A stretch of DNA of 64,000 nt. Source: Fluviispira vulneris. GTDB taxonomy: Bacteria; Bdellovibrionota_B; Oligoflexia; Silvanigrellales; Silvanigrellaceae. Of this stretch, positions 8,118 through 17,061 are shown in pieces. The DNA lies in the NCBI RefSeq assembly GCF_014281055.1, contig NZ_JACRSE010000001.1, forward strand, positions 62,001 to 126,000. Direction: 5' to 3'. How positions within the stretch are numbered: the first letter of the stretch is position 1; each line of letters starts with the position of its first letter. The notes beneath the pieces were generated by a model. The model did not search any database. It was not told the origin of the DNA and worked only from the letters and a program-made list of their open reading frames with translations. Position numbers and translations under genes: made by a program.

Positions 8118-9644
8118 ATGACGAATAATTTGAGTCTTATTCCTCCTTATATTAATGGGCGATTTTCTGCGTTAAATAAACCTGAAAGAGTATTTTCAAT
8201 AAATAATCCAGCTAATCCAACAGATATATTAGCTTCTGCTGGGTGGGGCAAAGATCTGGTCGATCCAGTTATTCAGGGAATGAAAGCTGCTCAGAAAAAA
8301 TTTAATTTAGTTTCTTTAGAAGAAAGATTAAATTATATAAAAAAATTTATTGGGTATTTGAATGAAAATGCAGATGAAATTAAAAGTAACATGATGCTTG
8401 AGCTTGCTCGATCACGTGTTTCGGTCGAAGAAGAATGGAAACTGTGTGAAAAATTATTTAAAGCTCTTCCTGACTTTTGCCAACAAATCCTCTCTATTAA
8501 AAAAGATGAGGAAGGATGGGAATGGAAATACTCACCCCTCGGACTTGTTTTGATATCTTCGAATATAGCTTTGCCAGTCTATTCGTTGCTTTGTGGAGTT
8601 TTACCTGCACTCGCCAGTGGCAATGCTGTTTGCATGCGGCCTTCGTCACATTGTTTACTTTCTGGCTCACTTTTAGCGAGCGGATTTCATCAAGCATCCT
8701 TTCCTGAAGGTGCTGTGCAGATTGTCTACGGAGATTTTGAAGTGTTCCGTAGATTGGTTTTAAGTCATCAATTTGACACTATTTTATACACAGGAGGGGA
8801 AGAAAGTCTTGAACAGATTCGCCGTGACACACAAGGACAGCAAAATGCGCGCTTGGTCCTATGTGGTGGTGGCAAAAATGCTGCATATGTTTCTGCTTCT
8901 GCGAATATGGATAAGGCCATTGCTAAAATTATTCATGGTGTCTGTCTGGATGCAGGTCAAAGGTTGGAATCGACAAGTCTTGCTTTTGTAGACAAAAAAA
9001 TCTTTAGCGAATTTCAAGATAAATTTGTTTCTTCAATTAAAAGTATGCCCATTGGTGTCAGGGAAGATCTTGCGCGCTCTGATATTCATGTCATGGAACC
9101 TCTTTGTAGTGTAAATGCTTGGGAGCGTTATTTGCGTTTTCAAGGAATAGCAGCGCGTGAATCCGACGAAACATTGCGCTGGGGAAAACCCATCGATAAT
9201 GGTGGCAATGGATATTTTGTCTCTCCCGGTGTGCATCTGATGAAGCTCGAGAAAGTTTTAAAAAGTATTTATGCGTCCAATGCCTTCTTTGGTCCTGATA
9301 TCTGTCTTGTTCCTGTAGACAATAAAGAAGAAGTGATTTCTGTCCTCGATAATTTAGGAGCGACTCGCTGTTTGGGCATTCATAGCCAATATGCCGAAGA
9401 AGCCCAAGAAATGCGTCGCTCTTCAAATGTGCCTTCTTTGCTATGGAACAGTGCAACAACGGATTTAAATCCGTTGTTACCAAGTATTGGTCGTGGCAAA
9501 GCAGGTAATAGCTATATAACAGGTTTGCATTTTATTTATTCTACAGTGTATCCACAAACTCTGAATCTGTCTTTGCCTAATGGTGTTACAGAAAGTGATT
9601 TTAAAGAAGTGAAGAAAGGAAAGAAAACAACTGCGAAAACGTAG
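8118..9644 (+). CDS. Aldehyde-dehydrogenase-fold pseudoenzyme
   Basis: 508 residues with the complete ALDH fold, closest in pattern to the succinylglutamate-semialdehyde (AstD) group. The expected catalytic residues are missing. The general-base Glu of the ExGG motif is Cys249 (VLCGGGKNA). The nucleophile Cys of AGQRC is Leu283 (AGQRL), at the normal spacing of 34 residues. The Glu of EVFGP is lost (NAFFGP). The oxyanion Asn (SSNIALP) remains. It cannot work as a normal dehydrogenase and may bind a nucleotide or act as a scaffold. The last residues (KKGKKTTAKT) are a basic tail like that of the H1-like gene nearby. GGGGAG precedes the ATG. Confidence 0.85.
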   Translation: MTNNLSLIPPYINGRFSALNKPERVFSINNPANPTDILASAGWGKDLVDPVIQGMKAAQKKFNLVSLEERLNYIKKFIGYLNENADEIKSNMMLELARSRVSVEEEWKLCEKLFKALPDFCQQILSIKKDEEGWEWKYSPLGLVLISSNIALPVYSLLCGVLPALASGNAVCMRPSSHCLLSGSLLASGFHQASFPEGAVQIVYGDFEVFRRLVLSHQFDTILYTGGEESLEQIRRDTQGQQNARLVLCGGGKNAAYVSASANMDKAIAKIIHGVCLDAGQRLESTSLAFVDKKIFSEFQDKFVSSIKSMPIGVREDLARSDIHVMEPLCSVNAWERYLRFQGIAARESDETLRWGKPIDNGGNGYFVSPGVHLMKLEKVLKSIYASNAFFGPDICLVPVDNKEEVISVLDNLGATRCLGIHSQYAEEAQEMRRSSNVPSLLWNSATTDLNPLLPSIGRGKAGNSYITGLHFIYSTVYPQTLNLSLPNGVTESDFKEVKKGKKTTAKT

Positions 9645-9651
9645 CCGTTGT

Positions 9652-9846
9652 TTATTTCCAAATGTATTTTAAAAGCAAAATGAAAAAGTGAATAATGAAT
9701 CCGAAAAAGATTTCATTTTGATTATTTTTTAAGCTAAAATTTTTGAAATATTTTGCCAATTGGAGTTTAATCATTTCGCCGTTGATGGAAATATTGATAT
9801 TGACTAAACGAGAGTTATAGATTAACTTAAGTTTGTTATCTTTCAT
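9652..9846 (-). CDS. Small tail-anchored-like membrane protein, unknown
   Basis: A 64-residue frame with a strong AAAGGAG site 5 nt before the ATG at 9846. The first ~45 residues are polar and basic, and the last ~18 (FFGFIIHFFILLLKYIWK) form one membrane segment, so the protein is probably tail-anchored in the inner membrane. No family is recognised. It is convergent with the ALDH-like gene, 7 nt apart. A 20-bp palindrome lies 85 nt upstream and could control it. Confidence 0.5.
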   Translation of the reverse strand: MKDNKLKLIYNSRLVNINISINGEMIKLQLAKYFKNFSLKNNQNEIFFGFIIHFFILLLKYIWK

Positions 9847-9930
9847 ATCTGCTCCTTTGTATATATTTTTATTTGTTCTCAAAAAATCCACATATTTTGA
9901 GAAATAAATTTGGCAAACAAATATTTTCGT

Positions 9931-9973
9931 CATTCCTTACTCAAAATATTTGCAATATTTTGAGTAAGGAATG
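9931..9973. repeat. 20-bp perfect palindrome with 3-nt spacer
   Basis: Arms 9931-9950 (CATTCCTTACTCAAAATATT) and 9954-9973 are perfect reverse complements around TGC. It lies upstream of the small membrane-protein gene and has no T-run, so it is more like a cruciform or operator than a terminator. Confidence 0.85.
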
Positions 9974-10477
9974 GTGTTTATGCGAATGTAAAAAATTGGT
10001 ATTTTTTAGTGCATCAGGCTCCTCTTATTAAAAAGTGATTGTATCAATTGAAATTAGGTAGTTTTTAAATAAGAGCTCGTAGAATCACAGGAACGTTTAT
10101 ATTTGTAACAGTTAAAAATCACTTTAGATCAATGAAATGAAGAGGGCAAGCTATCAGCAAAAAAATCTACATCCCTAATTTATAAAGAAATATTCAAAAA
10201 TTTTTCTGTTTATAAAATTTTATATTTTCAAATATTTGTTTTTATATATATTTTAATTTTTTAAAATTCTTAATTTATTATTAAAATATCCAGAATAAAT
10301 TTACAAATATTAAATATTTATTAATAATATCTAATATTTGTAAAATATATAAAAAATTTTGGTAATATTTGAGTGTGCAAAAAAACATCACTTAGAAAAA
10401 AACTGACATTATCAAACTGAATTAAACTTCCGATAAATATAAAAATTATTAAATAAACAGCTGAAAAGAGTGAAGCA
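9974..10477. other. AT-rich intergenic stretch
   Basis: About 500 bases without a convincing gene. The right half (10180-10380) is almost pure A/T and may hold curved promoter DNA for the gene at 10478. Short AAGTGATT/AATCACTT elements recur near 10033, 10083 and 10117 without a clear dyad. Confidence 0.5.
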
Positions 10478-11563
10478 TTGCCCTTTTTAATTCTACCCCC
10501 CACAGTTATGATTTCGGAAAATCCAGAGACAGCTTCTGCCACTTTGGCACGAGCAAAAGCTTATCAGGAACAACTTCTTCAACAACTGGGTCTTGGTAAA
10601 AATCAAGAGCAGCCCCCTATTACGAAAGGCGCGTATCGCGGTACACGGATTTTTATATGGAATAAAAACTACAATGCATATTTACCTAGCTATTTTATTT
10701 TTCCTACAGGCTTAAAACAAAGTAACGAATTTTTAGAAACAGCCTCTCTCGTACGCCATGCGGATTGCATGCATCTGGGCTCGGTCTGGCAAATAAAAAA
10801 TAAAGCGTTTGTACCTATTCAATTGGAAAATTCGAATGCAAATATGAGTCAAATTGCGGATCGCAATTTTGCCGATAAATCACCTGTACGTTTGGATTCC
10901 TTTTATAATTTTCGCGCAGAATACCGCATACAAAATATTTTAGAATCATTTATTGGTGAAAATCTTGCAGCCAAAGGTGTGCAAAATTTAACCAATCTCT
11001 CGCGGATTGCGTGTAAAGGAATTTATGCTAAAGAATTTTTAGTAGATAAAGCTCTGGAATACCCAGCGAGAGCGCATCGCGATATTATTATAAATATCTC
11101 TGCTTCGCTCTTGCAGGAAAAAGAAACTTGGCCTAAAGTCACATACAAAGCACAACTGAATTCTGGGGTTTTTGCTGAAAAGCATGAGGATTTAATTGCT
11201 GAGAAGAATGAAAATTATTTCAATCCTCCACAGATATCTCAGCAAATTATTGAAAAGGTTTTACCAAATTTACAGGATTTAAAGCTAGATGAATTTAAAA
11301 TAATTCGCCGTTACCGTGGATGGGTTTATTTAAATCGTGGTCGCGCTTATGGCTTAAAAATTGGGATGCGTTTGGTTGGACCAAATCACTCTACCTTTCA
11401 CATTATTCGATATTTGCCAGAGGTAAATGGGGAAATTGATTCTTGTATTGCTTTTATCCGTTATGAAGATAAAGAAAAACCTATTGTCGTAGGTGATATT
11501 TTAAAAATGGATCCAACCCTCTTTCCAAAACCTAAAATATCGGATAATACCCTTAATAAGTGA
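10478..11563 (+). CDS. Protein of unknown function upstream of efflux genes
   Basis: 361 residues if the TTG at 10478 is used (weak GAGTGAAG site before it); an in-frame ATG at 10508 is an alternative. There is no signal peptide or membrane segment. Residues 10-35 form an Ala/Gln-rich helix. The last ~80 residues (RGWVYLNRGRAYGLKIGMRL ... VVGDILKMD) look like a small beta-barrel of the kind that ends FlgT/CsgG-like proteins, with paired Gly-x-x-x-G-x-x-L and VGD turns. The lipoprotein at 21617 ends in a comparable module. It stands 25 nt before the EmrA-like gene and is probably co-transcribed, but its role there is unknown. Confidence 0.7.
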   Translation: MPFLILPPTVMISENPETASATLARAKAYQEQLLQQLGLGKNQEQPPITKGAYRGTRIFIWNKNYNAYLPSYFIFPTGLKQSNEFLETASLVRHADCMHLGSVWQIKNKAFVPIQLENSNANMSQIADRNFADKSPVRLDSFYNFRAEYRIQNILESFIGENLAAKGVQNLTNLSRIACKGIYAKEFLVDKALEYPARAHRDIIINISASLLQEKETWPKVTYKAQLNSGVFAEKHEDLIAEKNENYFNPPQISQQIIEKVLPNLQDLKLDEFKIIRRYRGWVYLNRGRAYGLKIGMRLVGPNHSTFHIIRYLPEVNGEIDSCIAFIRYEDKEKPIVVGDILKMDPTLFPKPKISDNTLNK

Positions 11564-11588
11564 ATGTTCATTTATAAAGGAAAATTTA

Positions 11589-12776
11589 ATGCTGCAAAAT
11601 AAATTTCGTGATTTTAAAAAAAAGAAATCAGCAAAAGTTTTTATTGGGATTTCCAGTGCTTCAATTTTATTTTTGTGTGTTTACTGGCTATTTACCTTTG
11701 GCAATGAAAGCACCGATGCATCGCAAATTGAAGGGCATATCGTAACAGTTTCACCTCAAATATCAGGAAAAATTGTAAAAATTTATGTGTCAGACAATCA
11801 AAATATCAATGAAGGAGAGCCGCTAGTTGAACTTGACAGTGAGCAACAAAAAGTTGAGGTGGCTCTTGCGACAGCAGATTTAGAAGCAGCAAAAGCTTCA
11901 CTCACTCAAGCTGAATCAGAACTTTCGCGCATGGATAAAAATTATTTAGCGACTCTCACTCAAGCTAAAGGAGGGCTGACGCAAGCCAGTTCTGGGGTTA
12001 TATCTAGCGCAGAGGCAGTGAAACAGGCAAAGGCAAATCTCGAATCAACTGTCAGTGCGGAGGCTCTCGCAAAGAAAAACTTAGATCGCTATCTCAGTTT
12101 GAAAAACCAAGGAGCTGTTTCTCAAGCTGAACTCGACAATCAGCAGAATCAGTATGAACAAGCGCGCGCGGCGCTTCGCTCTGCACAAGCACAAGTGGCA
12201 AGTATGCAAGCATCTCGCACTCAGTCTACTGGTGGATTACAACAGGCAAAAGGACAGCTTTTACAAGCCGAGTCTTTAGAAAATCAGGTTAAATCCTTTG
12301 CTGCTGCTGTAAATTTAGCACAAGCTAAAGTGAAAAAAGCAGAAGCTGTGCTTGATCAAGCAAAATTAAAATTAAGTTACACCCTTATTAAAGCTCCATT
12401 TTCTGGAACAGTGTCCAATAAAACAGTCGAAATTGGAAAAATTGTACAAGCAGGTTCACCCCTTTTATCGATTGTTTCTTTATCTGACACATGGGTAGTC
12501 GCTAACTTTAAAGAAAATCAACTAAAAAATATGCGACCTGGGCAAAAAGTAAAAATCAAAGTGGATAGTTTTCCAGCAAAAACAATTACTGGGGTTGTAA
12601 AAGGATTGTCAGGTGCTTCGGGGGCGACTTTTGCATTATTGCCACCAGATAATTCGGCGGGAAATTTTGTTAAAGTTACACAGAGATTTCCAGTAAAGAT
12701 AGAAATCACTACCAGACCAGATGATATTATTTTAAGACCAGGGATGAGCACAGTTGTTACAGTAGCAACTCGATAA
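11589..12776 (+). CDS. EmrA/HlyD-type membrane fusion protein
   Basis: Periplasmic adaptor linking an inner-membrane drug pump to an outer-membrane channel. Residues 1-35 hold a basic stretch and one membrane anchor. Residues 45-85 are the first half of the biotinyl-lipoyl domain (VSPQISGKIVKIYVSDNQNI). Residues 90-265 are a long Ala/Gln-rich coiled-coil hairpin, and after about 270 come the second lipoyl half (YTLIKAPFSGTVS) and beta-barrel. AAAGGA precedes the ATG. The EmrB-like gene follows by 26 nt. No TolC-like partner is in the window. Confidence 0.9.
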   Translation: MLQNKFRDFKKKKSAKVFIGISSASILFLCVYWLFTFGNESTDASQIEGHIVTVSPQISGKIVKIYVSDNQNINEGEPLVELDSEQQKVEVALATADLEAAKASLTQAESELSRMDKNYLATLTQAKGGLTQASSGVISSAEAVKQAKANLESTVSAEALAKKNLDRYLSLKNQGAVSQAELDNQQNQYEQARAALRSAQAQVASMQASRTQSTGGLQQAKGQLLQAESLENQVKSFAAAVNLAQAKVKKAEAVLDQAKLKLSYTLIKAPFSGTVSNKTVEIGKIVQAGSPLLSIVSLSDTWVVANFKENQLKNMRPGQKVKIKVDSFPAKTITGVVKGLSGASGATFALLPPDNSAGNFVKVTQRFPVKIEITTRPDDIILRPGMSTVVTVATR

Positions 12777-12802
12777 AATCAATTTTAATTATTGGAAAAA
12801 AT

Positions 12803-14389
12803 ATGGCTTCATTTAATACAGAAACAAAATCTGTCGTACAGGGGTCAAAGCTTTTAATAACGATAGCAGCTATGATTGCATCTTTAATGGCAGTGCTAGA
12901 CATAAGCATAGTAAATGTTGCATTAAATGATATACGTGCAAGTTTTGGCGTACAAATGGATCAAGTCGCTTGGATTTCTACGGGATATATGATGGCAAAT
13001 GTTGTCGTTATTCCAATGACAGGATATTTTCAAAATCGGTTTGGCTTAAAAAACTATTTTTTATTTTCTATCGCATTGTTTATTATCGCTAGCGTACTTT
13101 GTGCTATGTCGTGGAATCTTTTATCGCTTGTTATTTTTCGCATATTGCAGGGTGTAGGTGGTGGGGCCATTATTCCAACAGCAAGTACAATTTTGATTTC
13201 TCGTTATCCTCGAGAAGAGCAAGGAATGGCACAGGCTTTTATAGGGCTTGGTGCAATCACCGGACCTCTCTTAGGACCAACAGTTGGTGGATATTTAATA
13301 GATTATTCAAGCTGGCATTTGATCTTTTTAATAAATTTACCCATAGGTATCCTGGCACTTATGCTTGCTGCAGCAAGTATAAAAATAGAGAATTTTATTC
13401 CAACTAAAGAAAAGATTGATAAATATGGATTCCTTTTACTTTTGATTGGACTTGCCAGTTTGCAATTTATTTTAGAAGAAGGGAACAGAGATGATTGGTT
13501 TGAAAGTAGAATTATTATTTTCTTTTCAATTGTAAGTTTGACATGTCTTGTTACTTTGGTTGTTCAGCAACTCGAAGCAAAAAAACCAATGATAAACTTC
13601 CGTGTATTCTTAGAGTGGAATTATTTAATTTCAACTTTGATTAATTTTATGCTAGGTACAATTCTTTTTGGAGTCTCCTTTTTGTTTTCATTATATTGCG
13701 CAAATGTAATGCAATATACACCTTTAAATATTGGCTTGCTCTTTTTAAAGGGAACTTTTATCCAAATACTTATCATGCCTATTATAGGTAAAATAGTAAG
13801 ATTTATTGACAATCGCTATTTAATTGCTGCCGGAGTCGTTATAGTTACAATAAGTTTATGGTTGAATGGAAACCTCAATCAATCGAGTAGTGAGTTTGCT
13901 TTAATTTCAATTTTATTTATTAGAGCCATTGGCTTGAGTTGTCTATTTATTCCATTATCTCTGATTGCAATTATGCGGATCAAAACCCAAGATTTAGGCA
14001 ATGCTGTCGGACTGTTTAATCTCACCCGTGAGCTCGGGGGATCCATTGGCATTGCGTGGATGAGCACTTTGCTCGTCAATCATATCAAAGAATTTGATTT
14101 TGTATTAAAAGCAAAAGTAAATATTGGCAACGAAATTGCGGAAAACCAACTGCTTATTATGGAAAAAATGTTGGTTGGAAAAGTCTTAGATGCGAAACAA
14201 GCTGCTTTTCAATTGCTGCAAAATCGAGTCAGTTTGCAATCAACCATTGAAGCATTCAATGCTGGCTTTTTATTATTGGCTTTTGTTTTCTCCACATCGC
14301 TCATCATGATATTTCTTATTAAAAATCAAAGAAAAGTTATTATTTCAGAAAAAAAAGAAGTCGAACCTCTTAGAAATCAAGCTGTTTAG
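12803..14389 (+). CDS. EmrB/QacA-type MFS drug efflux transporter (DHA2)
   Basis: 528 residues with about 14 hydrophobic segments, typical of the DHA2 proton-drug antiporters. Motif C-like GLGAITGPLLGPTVGG lies in segment 5, and the LDISIVNVALNDI pattern near residue 35 is the family signature. With the EmrA-like protein upstream it should form a tripartite pump expelling amphiphilic compounds. It ends with a short charged cytoplasmic tail. Confidence 0.92.
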   Translation: MASFNTETKSVVQGSKLLITIAAMIASLMAVLDISIVNVALNDIRASFGVQMDQVAWISTGYMMANVVVIPMTGYFQNRFGLKNYFLFSIALFIIASVLCAMSWNLLSLVIFRILQGVGGGAIIPTASTILISRYPREEQGMAQAFIGLGAITGPLLGPTVGGYLIDYSSWHLIFLINLPIGILALMLAAASIKIENFIPTKEKIDKYGFLLLLIGLASLQFILEEGNRDDWFESRIIIFFSIVSLTCLVTLVVQQLEAKKPMINFRVFLEWNYLISTLINFMLGTILFGVSFLFSLYCANVMQYTPLNIGLLFLKGTFIQILIMPIIGKIVRFIDNRYLIAAGVVIVTISLWLNGNLNQSSSEFALISILFIRAIGLSCLFIPLSLIAIMRIKTQDLGNAVGLFNLTRELGGSIGIAWMSTLLVNHIKEFDFVLKAKVNIGNEIAENQLLIMEKMLVGKVLDAKQAAFQLLQNRVSLQSTIEAFNAGFLLLAFVFSTSLIMIFLIKNQRKVIISEKKEVEPLRNQAV

Positions 14390-14536
14390 AATTGCTGATA
14401 AATAGAGCAAATAATTGAATGTGAGTCATTTTTATAATATTATAAACAAATAGTTTTTTGCTTATATGTTTGCGATTCAACTTTATAGATGATTAAATAG
14501 AGCGAGTGTTTTTTATTTGTTTAAGGAGATAAGCGC

Positions 14537-15124
14537 ATGGCAAAAGAAATCCGTAGTTTTAAGCACCTCTTGGGTAAACTCGATGGGATCAGCGATCCTC
14601 AATTGGAAGCTCATTTTGGTCTCTATGAAGGTTATGTTAAGAAGTTGAATGAAATCGAAGAAAAACTTGAAAAAGTTGATAAAGGATTAACCAATTATAG
14701 CTTTGGTGAATATTCTGAACTTAAGCGCCGTCACTGTGTTCCTTATAACGGAACGTATTTACATGAAATGTATTTTGACAACATGTTGGCAAGTGAATCC
14801 CCTTCTGCTGAATTTGAAAAATTAGCTAAAGCAAGTTTTGGCAGCATGGATGCATGGAAAGCAGATGTCAAAGCAACTGGATTAGCCGTTCCTGGGTGGG
14901 TTGTGACTTGTGTTGAAACAACCACTGGAAAACTAAGAAATGTGCAAATTATGGAACATCATATTGGTTTTCCATTAAATCACACTCCCTTACTTGTTAT
15001 GGACACTTGGGAGCATGCTTTCTTTTTAGATTATAAAGCCAATCGTGGTGCTTATATCGATACGTTCTTTAAAAATATAAATTGGTCCGTTGTGAATGCC
15101 CGCGTTAAACAAGTAACGCACTAA
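14537..15124 (+). CDS. Iron/manganese superoxide dismutase
   Basis: Converts superoxide to oxygen and hydrogen peroxide. All four metal ligands are visible: His26 (EAHFGLYEGYV), His76 (YLHEMYF), Asp156 and His160 (MDTWEHAFFLDY). Length (195) and ligand spacing are normal, but the surroundings diverge: the usual H-x-x-x-W after the second ligand is HEMYF. There is no signal peptide, so it is cytoplasmic. Fe against Mn cannot be decided here. AAGGAG lies 8 nt before the ATG, and a strong terminator follows. Confidence 0.9.
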   Translation: MAKEIRSFKHLLGKLDGISDPQLEAHFGLYEGYVKKLNEIEEKLEKVDKGLTNYSFGEYSELKRRHCVPYNGTYLHEMYFDNMLASESPSAEFEKLAKASFGSMDAWKADVKATGLAVPGWVVTCVETTTGKLRNVQIMEHHIGFPLNHTPLLVMDTWEHAFFLDYKANRGAYIDTFFKNINWSVVNARVKQVTH

Positions 15125-15147
15125 AACTCCCTTTAGGGAGTTTTTAT
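15123..15147 (+). terminator. Terminator of superoxide dismutase gene
   Basis: Stem AAACTCCC/GGGAGTTT with TTTA loop, then T5 and AT. It overlaps the last codons of the convergent ABC permease gene. Confidence 0.9.
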
Positions 15148-15851
15148 ACTTTTCTTGATCTTTTATAAATCAGTTGAAAGAAAAGCAAAAACAAAAATGA
15201 ATATATTGATAAGCAAACCAGTGGTTCAAGTATATTGACTGTGCGATCAACATAAGAATAAGACAAAACTGTCCACTGATATGTTGGGATAAAATTTCTC
15301 ACTGTCGCAAAAATACCTGTTGCAGGTAAACTAAACGAACCAAAGAAAAGCAATAAATTTAATAAAGTAAAAATACTACGTGAAGATTCTGGATTGGCAG
15401 CGTATCCAATAGCCATACCTAAAAGTGCCATTGGAAGAGCGCCTAAAATTGCAATTGTTGCAAAGAACAAAATTTGATCCGCAGATACGTTGATTTTTAA
15501 AATAAATAACGCAACCAAAGAAACTGATATTATATTTATAAACGAAAGTGCGAGCGTGTGGAGAAGTCGGCCAACAAGCATAGGTTTTATGCCAACAGGA
15601 AGTGAGCGCAAATACTTTGCCCATTCTGAATTTTTTTCTTGAGTGACACCCATCCCAAGTAACATGAGAGCAACTGTTTGGACGGAATAATTGAAAAAAA
15701 CGATGAGAGCACTCAGCGAGTTTTTTTCATCCCACTGATTGGCAAATAATAGCAGCATGAGTGGAGGAAATATAAGTGTAAAAAAAAGTGCAGGTACATT
15801 ACGAACTGTGCTTAAAAAATAAATTTTAAAATAGTTTAAAGCAAGAATCAA
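15144..15851 (-). CDS. ABC-2 type exporter permease
   Basis: 235 residues with six predicted membrane segments, the usual size for an ABC-2 permease. It pairs with the ATPase gene just upstream (3-nt gap). It starts at a TTG with GGGGA 7 nt before it, inside the end of the ATPase gene, suggesting translational coupling. Substrate unknown; this type of two-gene exporter often handles peptides, antibiotics or lipids. Confidence 0.85.
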   Translation of the reverse strand: MILALNYFKIYFLSTVRNVPALFFTLIFPPLMLLLFANQWDEKNSLSALIVFFNYSVQTVALMLLGMGVTQEKNSEWAKYLRSLPVGIKPMLVGRLLHTLALSFINIISVSLVALFILKINVSADQILFFATIAILGALPMALLGMAIGYAANPESSRSIFTLLNLLLFFGSFSLPATGIFATVRNFIPTYQWTVLSYSYVDRTVNILEPLVCLSIYSFLFLLFFQLIYKRSRKV

Positions 15852-15854
15852 AAT

Positions 15855-16745
15855 TTATTCCCCTTTAGATAAATTTAAAAAAGCAGATTCTAAATTTTCT
15901 TTCTTTATTTGTAAGTTTGAAAATGGAATATTATTTTTTACAAGTTCACAAATAAGTTGATCTGAGTTTTTTGTGGTTAAAATATAATTTGTTTTGTTTT
16001 TAGTAATAGAATCAATCGAACTAAAATTGTTGAATTCACATTGAGTTCCGCATTCAAATGAGACTTTTGCAAGCTTAGAATTCGCAATTTTTTGAATACC
16101 TTCAACGCTTTCATCAGCAATAATTTCACACTTTTGTAGAAAAAGAATACGAGTCGCTATCTGTTCGATTTCTTCCAAATAGTGGGTGGTTAAAAAAATG
16201 GTTTTGCCTTTATTTTTATATTCCTTGATAACTTCCCAAAGCAATTTTCTGGCTTCAACGTCAAGCCCAGTTGTGGGTTCATCTAAAAAGACAATTTTTG
16301 GGTTGCCGATAAATGCCAGAGCCAATGCCAGTCTTCTTTTCTGTCCGCCTGATAATTTAGTAGCTTTATGCTCTAAAAATGTAATTAAACCAAATTTTTC
16401 GATCATTTCTTCAATAGGAAAGGGATTAGGATAATGTGAATGGATGAATTTTAGAATTTCGATGGTCTTAATTCCTTCTGGAAATTCTATATTTTGGGGT
16501 GTGGCACCAATATGGATACGTGCCGCAGGATTGATAGGATTCTTGCCAAAAAGTTTTATTTCTCCTGCTGAAGGTGTTTCTTGCCCAAGCATTAATTTGA
16601 TTGTTGTTGTTTTTCCTGCACCGTTCACACCGAGAAGTCCGATCACTTCATTGTGAAAAATATTTAAATTAATGTTTTTAATTATGCATTTTTTGCCATA
16701 ATTTTTGGATATATTTTTAAACTCTAAGATACAACCTTGCGTCAT
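15855..16745 (-). CDS. ABC exporter ATP-binding protein
   Basis: Cytoplasmic ATPase of the exporter. Visible motifs: Walker A GVNGAGKTT (about residue 38), signature LSGGQKRRLALAL, Walker B VFLDEPTTGLD, and the switch His in FLTTHYLEEIE. The last ~80 residues form the small extra domain common in drug/lipid exporter ATPases. GGAGAG stands 4 nt before the ATG. First gene of a two-gene operon. Confidence 0.92.
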   Translation of the reverse strand: MTQGCILEFKNISKNYGKKCIIKNINLNIFHNEVIGLLGVNGAGKTTTIKLMLGQETPSAGEIKLFGKNPINPAARIHIGATPQNIEFPEGIKTIEILKFIHSHYPNPFPIEEMIEKFGLITFLEHKATKLSGGQKRRLALALAFIGNPKIVFLDEPTTGLDVEARKLLWEVIKEYKNKGKTIFLTTHYLEEIEQIATRILFLQKCEIIADESVEGIQKIANSKLAKVSFECGTQCEFNNFSSIDSITKNKTNYILTTKNSDQLICELVKNNIPFSNLQIKKENLESAFLNLSKGE

Positions 16746-17061
16746 ATTGCTCTCCTCTGACCAAGCAACATGTATTGCTTTTTTTGAGCAGTTGCAAGTT
16801 AGATTTTTTTGCCTTATCTTGTATAAAGATTTGTATTTTTTTTAGCCTTATAAATAAATATGAGTTGATGATTGTTTGTTGTTAAATGCAATTATTAATT
16901 AAATCTCTAAGAATCATATATTTATTAATATTAAAATATTTTTATAAAATATTAAATTGGTTATAATTTTGTCGCCGGTATTCATGGAGATTCTAATTAA
17001 GCTACAATTGGATAAAGATCATTCTGGGTAAGAACCTTATTAATTATGCGGCGAGGAATGG
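16746..17061. other. Intergenic region between divergent operons
   Basis: AT-rich spacer holding the promoters of the ABC exporter (minus) and the FMN protein (plus). Only short, unsupported reading frames are present, and I see no clear operator or RNA structure. Confidence 0.5.
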
